Part shown: in pieces, positions 1 to 10,732 of the stretch
How positions within the stretch are numbered: the first letter of the stretch is position 1
Layout of the letters: every line of letters starts with the position of its first letter
From: Laccaria trichodermophora
Taxonomy: Eukaryota; Basidiomycota; Agaricomycetes; Agaricales; Hydnangiaceae
DNA: 64,000 nt
Direction: 5' to 3'
Assembly: GCA_018417955.1 (NCBI GenBank)
Contig: JACTVC010000016.1
Coordinates: 930,001 to 994,000, forward strand
Program-made: the position numbers and the translations under genes
Notes under the pieces: generated by a model
The model's input: only the letters and a program-made list of their open reading frames with translations
The model's database searches: none
What the model was told of the DNA's origin: nothing

Positions 1-545
1 ATGTTTGATTTGTTGCTGTGGTCTTTCAAAGTGGGAAGGTCACATGAGGATCCATGTGGACGACAGGAACATATAAACATCGCGACAACAACTTGCGGCT
101 TTACTATCGCTGCACGCGCAGAGCATTGTTTCACAAAAAGAAAGCACAACGGACATTAAATTGAGTGCAATCTATGTATCTGATGTTCAAAAATGACCTA
201 CACTTCTTCAATCGCACGGCAACAGCTCCAGAAACACGTCACCACAGAGGCCTCAACAGGTGAAAATACAAAACTAAATTTATTATGCAAGAAACCCCGT
301 GCAAAAATAATTGAGTCATCACTGTCACGGTGACGATCAGGTAAACAGGTGGAGTACCCCCAACAAACGCTGGCTTCGCTGAGGCAGACGACAAAGCGTT
401 GAATTCTGCAAAAAATCAGCGTGGCATTGAAGACGACAGCCAAGATCTGGAGGTAGTGTCCACTTCGTCCAAATTCAGCTTGAGGACGGACTGGATTCAG
501 TTGATGAGCACTGTGGGAAACGCTCCAAAACCTAGCCAAAATACT
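1..545. other. No gene seen; flank of the LTR element
   Basis: I find no convincing gene here. The segment has ordinary CpG content around 60-130 and 370-400, unlike much of the sequence to its right. It lies outside the 3' LTR that starts at 546. The five bases before the LTR (atact) do not match the five beyond the other LTR (atcta), so no target-site duplication supports a simple insertion. Confidence 0.4.
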
Positions 546-674
546 TGTATTGATAATGTGGTTGCAAAGTGAGTATATTTGTTGTAAACACAATGCTATA
601 CAACATGGGAATAAATACATGTAAATACGATGATGCTAGATCACGCAAAGAGTATATACTACTATGCCGTTACA
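546..674 (-). repeat. 3' LTR of the 12.3-kb element
   Basis: This 129-bp direct repeat nearly matches 12757-12886. In the stretch aligned by eye the differences are few, mainly cgatg for caatg and gccgtt for gctgtt. On the minus strand it starts TGTAACGGC and ends near CAATACA. Confidence 0.7.
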
Positions 675-685
675 AAGCCCCCCTG
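675..685 (-). other. Polypurine-tract-like run beside 3' LTR
   Basis: The minus strand reads CAGGGGGGCTT directly upstream of the TGTAACGG LTR start. Its position and purine content are those of a plus-strand priming site of an LTR retrotransposon. It sets the orientation of the element. Confidence 0.5.
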
Positions 686-3600
686 TGAGTTTGGAGCATC
701 ATTGAGTAATTAATTTCCATCCAGTCTTCATAATCTTGTAGAGTCCTTGTCTCTTCGCTTCCATTGATTCAGCAATTTCATCTGGCTCATTTGCCAGGAT
801 TTAAATCTGGTAATCCAATGGACCTGGGGACTTAGGCTGTGAATTGGGTTGAACAGTTCAATCTATATGTTAGGACATCTGTTATTTGCAGTGGAAGGGA
901 GGACAGGGGGAAGTTGATGAGAAGAGGAGGCTATTTCAGCAGAGGCCCAGGTCCCATTTGTTTCCATTCCACAAGAGGTCTTCGATGCCAAGGGGTAGTA
1001 AATGGTTTCACGGTCATGTTCATGCTTGACCTCAAGTAGCTTAATCACTGATAACGCAAACTGAGCAAGCAGGGTAGGTGTCACTAACTCTGGAGTCACC
1101 AGGGCTCTGGTAGCCGGGCCATTCAAAGGCATAGAGAACCCAGGCTGCAACCTCGCAATGTTTCCTTTATCTGGACAGATCCTCGAGTATAGCTTATAGA
1201 GTACCACATGAGTCATGTTTGCGCCAGAGGGCGGTGGGACATTATACGGTTGCAATATCATAGAGTTTCCCCTAATTGGACTGGATTTCATGTCTAGTAA
1301 TCGCAAGAGCATGAGCAATCAATGAAAAAGGAGTAATTAGCATCATCTTGCTAGCAGACGAAGGGAGCTTAGAGGGATGAATCAGTGAATTTTGACTGCG
1401 AGGGGCGGGGGTTTGTCTGGGAAGCGGCGAATGGAGCACTTGGTGACTATAAGAGAGGGAAGATGAGGAGCAAAGGTATGGGGGTCGGTTTCTACCATAA
1501 GATAGTGGGGCGTGTGGATATGATGGTTCAGAGTACACAGATAGAGTCAGTGAATGACAATAAACTTGAGGAGAGGGGCACCAAGTACGGTGATAGCGAT
1601 CCGGCAGTGATGATGTTCAGCAAGAGTCACAAGATCATTGAACACCTTCCTCCTGGACTGGTCCAGCATCGAAAGGGTTAGGACATTGATAAATCGATTG
1701 CTTGTTCCCTTTATGACAGAATACACAAGTCTCCAGTCTCTGAATTTGCTTCGTCAACTCCATTCCGACCCAGGGTCCAGGACTGCAGCCCAGTTCCTCG
1801 CCTATTCCGAGTATTTGCTTCATGGCATGTCTCAAACTGTTTGTTTCAGCAACTACCATGATTTGGGTAAGCGTGGATTCCCTTGGAACTGATGTTTTAT
1901 GGAACATCAGATCGGATGTGGTGGTCTCCAAAGAGCTCGCACTGTTGAGATTATTTGTTGGCTTGCTATTGAGGTCCTCCCCATGAGGAGAGGCTTCATT
2001 CTTAGATTCAACTTGACTACTTGAATCTGGGCACAGCTCGACGCAGTTTGAAATTGTTTCAGTCATAGTGGCTCCAGGGCTTCTGGATGTGTTTGTCGTA
2101 GCAGGTCCTGTCTCCCACATCAGAGCAGTGGGGTCGTGAATTGCGCTCTTTGTCAAGTCTTTGCCAATGCAGGGGGTCAGGTGAGAATCGTTCATATGTT
2201 TAAGTCCAGAATAGTAATCATAGGAATTATGATCATCGATGGCTGGCATTGAGCAAGGCGACCCGCAGGAGAAGGGAACTCCCTTTGTTCCAGTAAAGGG
2301 GGTTGCCATCTCCATGTTCATTATTTCCAGTCATACATTGTTGTGAATCTGACACGACCATGTATGCCATTTCTTAACTAGAATCAATGCAGCCTTTCTC
2401 TGGTGTGGTTGTATGTAGAGGTTGAGTTGGAAATCTGAAACAGCTTTGTTCTCCCTTGGAGCTTCCTTTGATGGTGAATTTCTGAGGATCCAAATGGGAT
2501 TGGGCGAAACTATCGTGTATTCAGACCAGATTAAGTAGCCTTGCAACATAGCAGATTGGCAGCAGTCATTGAAGCTCCAATATTTAAACAAGGTATTTGT
2601 CCTAGTAGCCAAATCGACCACCATTTCCCAAGCAGTGAGCTGATTGCGCTTAGGAGAGTTGCCTCTATGCGGTAAGAAATATAGGAAGCCCTTTTCCAAG
2701 GGCTGCCAGATTTGAAGACTTCCCATCCTATTCGATTGCATGCTCAAAGGACGATCTTCCATTTCCCTCCCTTCAGCTTTCAAAGAGTCAATAGCTCGAA
2801 ATAGAGTCAACTGTGGTCATGAAACAACTGCTTGTCTGTATCTGAGGTGTTCCTGCTTCTTTGTTGCTCCTTTAACGGTGAACAGAATTCGGGCGCAGCA
2901 TTGCGAAGGATCTATATCCTTAAAAGAGGGTATTGTTGAACAAGTCTTCTTGCTCCATGAAGAGCTATGTAACGATCTGAACAAGTGGTAGTTGTGGCAC
3001 GTGTGGCTAGGGGGGTTCATCCTCTTAACCTTTTTTTTGTATACTCACAACAACTTGAACTGGTCAGCGTACCCATTGAGGATGTTTCCGGTAACGAAAG
3101 TCAAGCGGGCAGGTAAGAAGCCTCTGAGTCCAAGGAGGTCAATCACCATTGTCAGTGTAGTCAAGTGGCACTGTTCTTTGGAGCTCAGTTGATTCATCCA
3201 CATGACCAAATTTTCAGCATAGATCAACTCAAGTCATAATGGAGACTGCGTGGACTTCAGTGGCCTGGAGTTCATCCTGATTCGATGATCCACTCTACTC
3301 TTCCAACGAACATCATGGAGAGTAGAGTACGTCTTGACATCCTTGTTCATGGTAGGATGGATGGACAATCTCCATGATCGTGCTTTTTTACAGCAGTGTG
3401 ATTTAGCAGGTGTGCTCCATGCATTGAGCCTGTATACCCATTCAAGCTGTAGCATCAGCTTAACCTTAGATTTTGGTGTGCGTGATAGAGACTTCTGTCC
3501 AAAGCAGTGTAGTTGAAATTCTTCGCACTTTCTTTGGAAAGAGTATGTGGATGTCATTGGTTCTCTGACAAACTGGCCTTCAGTATTGCGAGGGGTCAAG

Positions 3601-4227
3601 GGATTGTTATTTGGTGGGGAGTCAATTCTGTGATCAGGGTGTACAGTAAGGACAGCCCCCCATGGGACTAGCTGTTGCTTAACCCTTATGTAAATCCGTG
3701 CCCATTCAGAGGCTGTGAAATCGGAGATAAAGGTGTCTTCCTCATCCTTGAGTAGTTGGGAGGTGTCTAGGTTCTTCGCCATGGCAAGAGTTTCCAATTC
3801 AGTCATATCTATACGCTCAACAGCTTCACTCTGCATAGCTTTTTGTTTGATCGTCTCCCATGCCGCTTCCGACTCAGTATGGCTAAGGATCAGTTTGTGA
3901 TGCCGTATTGGAATATTCTGGTATCATTGTATTCTGATACCGGGGGCTAGTCTGGGGTTTATAACACTTGCAGACATTCGACGAGATTTATTCATTATCA
4001 CAAGCCTAGGCACAGGAGTATTCACACAAATATCCTCGACTTGTTCAAAGACGATTCCTGGGTTCATGCACCACTGTCGTTTAACAACCTTATTTAGGAG
4101 GTTAGACCGGGGTGCAGTGATCAAGGGATGGGAAGGAATATGGTTTGAGAAGCAAATGCTCATTCCAAAGGTTGTTGGCCGCAGAGTCATTGATGCAGGA
4201 TGAGCAAGGTTTGAGATAGCTTGAACC

Positions 4228-4863
4228 TAGTGTTCACAGCTCCAGTTAAGTCCAGTTTTTTACCTCAAAACGATGCAACTGGCAACTGCAACCGGTCTAG
4301 ACCGATCCAAATATTGAGGGACCGCAACCGGACCGCTTTGGACCGGTCCTAATCGGTCCACAACGCAAAAAAAACCGGTCCAGACCGGTTGCAACCGGTC
4401 TTTTGTTGAAAAATTTATTGTGCCAGATATATTAAATGTTACCTCACGTATATAGCATGCGTAGATAGATAATTTAATTCTCCGTAAGCTGGTTAAAATT
4501 TGAAGCGATTCGGTCAAGATTTGACTGAGATATGGTGAAAACGGAGAGAACATACATTCAAATTGCGTGTAAATGTTTTTGGCCATATCTCAACCAATTC
4601 TTGACTGTTTTTGATGATTCAGGGACCGAAAATTAAGTAAAATGTGCATGAGTAAGGTACAATACGTGATGAGACGAAAGACCGGTTGCAACCAGTCTAA
4701 ACCGGTCTTTTTCGGTTTTTATATATTTACAAAAACATGGCAACTGGCAACTGGACTGACCACAAATGTGGGCAACTGCAACTGGAAAAAGACCGGACCG
4801 TGGTTCAGTCCAGTTCAGTCCTATGTATATTTTCAGTCCTGTAGACTGGACCTGCGAACACTA
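4228..4863. mobile_element. hAT-type MITE, ACCGGT family, copy 1
   Basis: This 636-bp insertion is flanked by perfect 8-bp direct repeats cttgaacc (4220-4227 and 4864-4871). Its ends are inverted: TAGTGTTCRCAG inward from both sides. An 8-bp duplication with TAGTG ends is typical of the hAT superfamily. The interior has many ACCGGT/GACCGGT hexamers near both ends and no coding capacity. It interrupts the giant minus-strand frame; without it the frame reads through. The closest relative in the window is the inverted copy at 58135-58748. Confidence 0.85.
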
Positions 4864-7522
4864 CTTGAACCTTCTCTTTGTAAATCGACGGTCCTAATCG
4901 CCCAATTTCTTGTTCTGGTAGCAATGTGGTGGAGTAGTTATTACAGAAGCCAAGTCGCATTCTTATGGTCTGTCAAAGTCCTAAGAGACATTGCAGGTCA
5001 GGTTTTCCATCGACATCATCAATAATTAAGACTTGCATTGACTCTAGTGGGTGAGGGAAGGGGGTCCCATTCATTACAGTTAGGTAGGTTAGGGAATCAT
5101 GGTTCCAATGGTTCATTTCGATACAGGGCTCGCCATTGCAGTAGACCTTTTCAAGAGGCCTTTTTAGGCTAACCACAGGATCGACGACCGCGACTTCGAA
5201 CCAGACCCTGAGCTGTTGATTTATAGCTGCAAGCTTGGCTGGGTGTGTTCTGTTCATAAGCTCTGAGGTCAATTGAACATTGAGCAGCAGCGGGGTTTGA
5301 AATCGCGCTTTTATATGTCCTATTTGATTATTCACTCTGCAGGCTGTAACATTTCTGTGCCATGCTTGGGATGATCTTTCTCTATGTCTGGAGAACATTT
5401 CCCAGTCAAGGTTATCCGAACTATCTACTACATTTCCACCAAGGGGATTCCTCAAAGAAGTTGTGGTCTCCAGTTCCCAGGGCAGGCTGTCTTTCGATCG
5501 GACATTCCATCCAGCCTTTAGTGTTCTAGGGACATTTGACCTCGTGGTTATCGCAAAAGCCAGGAGTTCTTCATCTCAAAGCTTGTCAGTCATGATCTCC
5601 ATGTGTAAGCCTTCTTCATCCTGAGGCTTGTCCCTAACACCTGGGTTGTGCTGATACCCAACTACTTCCCCCCCTAGGACACGCCGCAGGAGAGGGCTGA
5701 TGACTATAGTAATGGTGATTGGCTTGGGGGCATTGACTGCAATCATGGATTCCATATGCTGTTTTGCACCACCTTTAGGTTTTGCATGCACTACAGTTTT
5801 CCAATGGATGAAGAACTCTGCCATACAGGCTACTGATATTTTAATTGCTAGATTGCTATTCTGAGTGGAGGCCGCGAGTATGACATGCCCCAATAGCTCG
5901 TGCCGCTTAATGGTGACTAGAGGTAATTCACCGTTTACTCTTTTTTTGTGATTTCCAATTTTTTGTTCATCATGTAGAAGGGTCTGCACTCCTCTACAAG
6001 TCACATCTGGTAGGGTGTTGACTTGGTTCATAACCTCATATAACTTGACAGTGATTCTATTGTGCTTTATAGCAGCGAATGTCCTTTTGAAATTGGCTTG
6101 TCCGAAGATTACTCCTTCTTTTATCCTACCAGGTGAGAATTTCTTCTTAGTTACAGTTTTAGGCCCCCCAGTCTGGAACACTCAGTTGGAGGGTTTAGCT
6201 TCAGTAACACTAGCGGAATTAATGTCTCCCTCCTTGTTTGTTGCCTCCCTAATGGCATAAGATTCCTGTTCACCTTCCTTATTACTGATTTCTGCATTCG
6301 GAGCATACATGGTGTATGAATAGTTATTACTGTAGTACAGCACAGGATTCCCATTGTAATAGGACAGTGGCTCAGAGACAGATAGCTTCTTATAGCTTCG
6401 ATTGACCACTAACCCTAGAATTAGAATTATAATTCTAAAAGTTCTTTCGTGGGGGCAGTGAGACCGGTCTTGGGTACATTCTTCATCTAGGAAATGGAGC
6501 CTAATTCTGATCACCATTATGTCGCTATGTCGAGTGGGGCAGACATGATCCAAAGTTGCTAATAACTCCCAATGGCATTGGGTGTTGGAGGCCCTCACTT
6601 TCAGGCTTAGTTTGCACATAATGGATGCAGCAGGCACCCTGGAGAAGTCTGAGGTGAGGATTGTGGTAATCATCATTGATTCATTCTTCGCAGTAGTCAT
6701 ATTGTTCAGGAGAATTCCAGCTACCAAATGGACCATCATCACAGGTTCCTCGACCACCCTTATACTACGACTTTTATTTGCAGCAAAGTTGTGCACAAAT
6801 TCCAGCCTTATAACAAGAATTGTGGGGCTTTTTGAGACTACAGATCCTTCTCTTCCAAATAGGCAATGGAACATTGAGGGTCGATGCTTCAAGATTCTTG
6901 TCCAGTAAGGCTCAGCAAAAGTCTCATAGTGGATTCATGAGTTGGTAGAGGGACGGGAGAGTCGCTTCTTAGGGATCCTTTCTTGAGCATGTCTTCGCCA
7001 TTGGATCCATCCACTAATTCTCTTGGGCTCCACCCAGCATGATACTCGTAGACATTGGTGGGAGATTATTTCAGGGCTCTTGCAGTCCTTATAGACTCGA
7101 TCGCGCAAGTATGCAGCAATCTCTGTGAGGCCTTCAGGTGTTTGATCGCAACACCCTTCCCAGGCCTGTAATTTTCTTATAAGACGATGAGGGGATGCTG
7201 TTGGACCAAGGGATGATACGAGGTGGGTAGGCAGTAGCTCTGTTCGACTTGTACACAGAGCTAATAAATGTCAAAGGAAGAAGTCATAATTCCATAAGAA
7301 TCGGTCCCATATTTGTTTATGGAGGTAGTCTACCCAATCTTGTAGGACCTGTTCCATGAATGGGATCTCTTGCACGGTTCTGGGCAATAGGTCACATTCA
7401 AGTTCAAAAGAGGCTTTGGGACTAATAAAAAGGATCAGATTCCCCTCGTCTAATGATTGAGGATAAGTCTCTGTTTGTCCTTTGTCCTTAACCTCCGTCT
7501 TCCACCATCTGATTGATTTACT

Positions 7523-10468
7523 TCACACAGACTGCATTGTGGCTGCCAACAAAGATAAGACAGCCACTAAAGTTTTTCCATCGGTTTGATTGGGTTCAGA
7601 GCTATTTGCACCCTTCAGTACTGCAAGTATTTTGATCATGCTTTTGTGAAGCACGTGCATTCTATTCGCACCTAGCGAGGCAGCAGGATAAATGGATAAT
7701 TTTACTAGGGTGGCTTGGTCTATCGAAAGTGCACTTGGAGACACTGTACTTGTCGACAGTTGAGAGCTGTCATTCATACAAGAAGGACCTTGGGAGACTT
7801 CCTCCTCACCCGCCATCTTAACCCTCTCTGATTCCATCTCAAGTAGTTGCATGAGTGGTTTAGAAGTTATAGTTGTATTATGGTGTAATACGCGGCAGGT
7901 CGTAAAGGCCTGTGTGAAGCTTCTGCATCCTTGGTTGTAGGTGGGTTCCATCAGGACTTGATGGGTTCGGTTATTTGTTATGACCGATTGGAAAGCTCTC
8001 AAACGTGAATTACATTCAACTCCGTGAGATACATCTAAATCAGAGTATCCTACTAAACATCTTCTTAGCAAATCTGACATCTGCCCTGCTAGCAGTAGGT
8101 GGTTGGTTACTTGGGAGTCCATCGGATCCTTGGTGGCCTTTAAGTTGCAGGATTCTTCCTTCTCAATCTGATTTAATGGAGGTGCTTGGGTACCATTGTT
8201 CAGAACTTGAAATTGGGTAACCGCGCCAGAGGCAGCGAGTCGGACAGTATTGGTGGGGCAAGATTCACAAACAATCTTGTAGGAGTCCGTTGTTTTGAGG
8301 TAGTTCTCACTATCCAGGGGTGCCGAAGGATTGAAGGGAGTTTCCCCTAGAGCTATGACGTCTAAGGTATGAGGATTCTTGGACACAAGCGTAGATGCCC
8401 TTGAGAGGTTTGAATTCATCAATGTGAAGGCTTGAAGATCCCAGAGGATCACATGAAACTGAGAAGTAGTCTCAAGCTTTTCTGGCAATGTCCCAGTCTT
8501 GCTATTCTTCTCGACTTGATTTAGCGAGGACATTAGAGTTTCCTTACTTATGATACCAGCATGTTTAGCTGTGTCTGCAGTAGTTGATTGTTTGACGCCA
8601 GCAGAGCAAGAGTCCTGAATAATTGAATTGAGGGTCGCTGTTGTTGGGCGATTCATGCTGTTGGAATGGGGTTTTGTGAACACAGGTCTGGATATGTTCA
8701 GAGAGCAGTGATTCATGGAGGAGAAAGCCCCTTCGTCTGGGAAGAACATAATAAACTCGAATGTATCCTTGCACTCTTCTGGCATCTGAGACTTGCTTTT
8801 CTCCTCAGTTTGACTCAGTGGAGAAGCCAAGGTCTCATTGTCCGTAATACCAATATGTATAGCCATATCCAAGGTAGTGGTCTGATTCATGCTGGTAGAG
8901 TAAGGTTTCTGAGTCTGAGAGTCAGAAGCGGTAGTCTCCAGGTGAAATGTGCTCCTTGAATGAGCTGCGAGTGTTTTAGTAGTGCTCTTACCAGATGCAA
9001 GCATTTGGTTTGTGCTTCGTGGAGCAGTGGGGTTAAATGAAGGGATGATTGTCATGCGATTCACGCTCTTTGAATGAGCTGCAAGAGTTTTAGTTGCACT
9101 TTTACAGGCTGCAAGTGCTTGGTTCAAGTTTTGGAAAGCTGCAGGGTTTAGGGATGTTCCTGTCAGAGTCAAGTGGACCAGGGAGTGGTGACCTGTGCCA
9201 GTGTGTACAGGCCTTGATACTGACATAGGACAGAGATTTGGGAGGAAGATGCCCTTAGTTTCCCCAAAGATCGCATGAGCCTCAGGCAAACCTCCACAAC
9301 CTAAGGCTATCGTCTCCATCTCATTTTCTTCCTTGATTCGACCTGTCAAAGACGCTAGACTCTCATTCACCCTTATCTTAACTTGAGTTGATGTGTAGGT
9401 AATAGCGAATGGAGTCGCTCTAGTGAATGGAGGTTTCCATAACTTGCTGGAAGTGGTAGCTTTAGAACTGTCTGTGCTCTCGAGAGCAGCGAGAATCCTA
9501 TCCAGGTTCTTACTAGCCTCAGGCATTTGATTTGAGCTTCGGAAAGCTAGGAAGTCCAGGGATGGACCTGCTAGAACAAGATCAGTCAGCCAGTGTGATC
9601 TCAGAAGTAAGGGGTCAAATGGAAGTGAAGGACAATCGTTCATGTGAAAAGCGGCCTTGGGGTCGTATTCTTCTTCCATTGCAGCTCCTTCTCCCTCCCA
9701 CTTCTTAGTTGCCGATAGATTAACAAGTTCATGACTAGCAATATAGTTGGTGATGCGGTAGTCGTTACTCAGGCGGTTCATAACCTCATGAGTGGCGAAC
9801 ACTCTAGTTGTACCCTTTCTGGGTGCGAGTGTTGAGCTTACACCTTCAGAAGCAGCAGGAGCAGTTGAACTCGTCTGATAAGTCAGAGGAGTGGTTTGTT
9901 GGCATCCACTGGGTTTAATCGGCAGTGTCAGGTGATTAGGGCGTAGACAGGGATGAAATTCTTCATAGCTAATGGTTGTTTGAATTATTGGGACCTGGAA
10001 TTTCCTGCTCATGAAATTCCGAGAGCGACGGTTCCTCGTACAACTGTGATGGGCAAGGCTTGAGTCGGAAGGGAGAGTTGGTTTAGTTGCAACTACATGA
10101 GCACCATCGGTAGTAGTAGGCCTCTGTATTAACAGGGACATGGAGTTGACATTCATCCTAACTAGGTTGTTACTCTTGCAGACAACAAGTATTTGCTTGG
10201 GTATGAATACAGGAGATGTTGAGTTATTGTCCATCATGGCCAAATTGTCAACCTCAAAAGTAGTGGACCTATGTGCTAATGTGGATGGGGAAAGAGCAGA
10301 GTCAACTTTCACTGCAGTGGAGTTGTTATCCTCGGAAGCTGCAGACATACACACTAACACAGATAGAGAAGCAGTAGAGTCGATGACCATTATGGTTGAG
10401 TTGTTATCCCTATAAGCAGCAGGCATATGCACTAACATGGGTATGGGAGACATAGGGTCGTCATTCAT
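7523..10468 (-). CDS. Second long open part of the giant frame (981 codons)
   Basis: This stretch is in the same frame as 10733-12832 and is separated from it only by TGA codons. It starts with further PAAYRDNNST/AASEDNNST modules, then a diverged copy of the Cys-region repeat, where SCTRNRR replaces SCTxNCH. It goes on to modules like NQMLASGKSTTKTLAAHS repeated several times. It is rich in Ser, Thr, Asn and Met, as expected if C-to-T change has altered many codons. No known domain was recognised. Confidence 0.4.
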   Translation of the reverse strand: MNDDPMSPIPMLVHMPAAYRDNNSTIMVIDSTASLSVLVCMSAASEDNNSTAVKVDSALSPSTLAHRSTTFEVDNLAMMDNNSTSPVFIPKQILVVCKSNNLVRMNVNSMSLLIQRPTTTDGAHVVATKPTLPSDSSLAHHSCTRNRRSRNFMSRKFQVPIIQTTISYEEFHPCLRPNHLTLPIKPSGCQQTTPLTYQTSSTAPAASEGVSSTLAPRKGTTRVFATHEVMNRLSNDYRITNYIASHELVNLSATKKWEGEGAAMEEEYDPKAAFHMNDCPSLPFDPLLLRSHWLTDLVLAGPSLDFLAFRSSNQMPEASKNLDRILAALESTDSSKATTSSKLWKPPFTRATPFAITYTSTQVKIRVNESLASLTGRIKEENEMETIALGCGGLPEAHAIFGETKGIFLPNLCPMSVSRPVHTGTGHHSLVHLTLTGTSLNPAAFQNLNQALAACKSATKTLAAHSKSVNRMTIIPSFNPTAPRSTNQMLASGKSTTKTLAAHSRSTFHLETTASDSQTQKPYSTSMNQTTTLDMAIHIGITDNETLASPLSQTEEKSKSQMPEECKDTFEFIMFFPDEGAFSSMNHCSLNISRPVFTKPHSNSMNRPTTATLNSIIQDSCSAGVKQSTTADTAKHAGIISKETLMSSLNQVEKNSKTGTLPEKLETTSQFHVILWDLQAFTLMNSNLSRASTLVSKNPHTLDVIALGETPFNPSAPLDSENYLKTTDSYKIVCESCPTNTVRLAASGAVTQFQVLNNGTQAPPLNQIEKEESCNLKATKDPMDSQVTNHLLLAGQMSDLLRRCLVGYSDLDVSHGVECNSRLRAFQSVITNNRTHQVLMEPTYNQGCRSFTQAFTTCRVLHHNTTITSKPLMQLLEMESERVKMAGEEEVSQGPSCMNDSSQLSTSTVSPSALSIDQATLVKLSIYPAASLGANRMHVLHKSMIKILAVLKGANSSEPNQTDGKTLVAVLSLLAATMQSV

Positions 10469-10732
10469 TGTAGTTGAGCTGTTGCCCTCAAAGGCAGTGG
10501 GTATTCACACTATCAAGAGTAAGGGATCACTATGAGAGGAGGAATCAACTTCAATATCAGGCTCTTCTGTCATCGATACTCCCTTCCCTTTTTCCCTAGC
10601 TCCTATTGATGCTATGATTTTGCGACTAGTAGAGTTGTCAGAAGGGTAAGTAGTCGAATTCATCAAGTAGAGTGATGGAGAGGCCTGTTGGCTGCCACCA
10701 GGCTTAATTGGTGGTCAAGGGTGATTAGGGCA

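Noticed and set aside
198..620. 140-codon minus-strand frame
   Set aside because: Its start is the LTR sequence shared with 12757-12886 and the rest has no features; it is not supported as a gene.
1272..7522. LTR retrotransposon pol domains in the minus frame
   Set aside because: I looked for D-S/T-G, YxDD and integrase zinc motifs. Only a stray IIDDVDGK was found, without the surrounding RT motifs.
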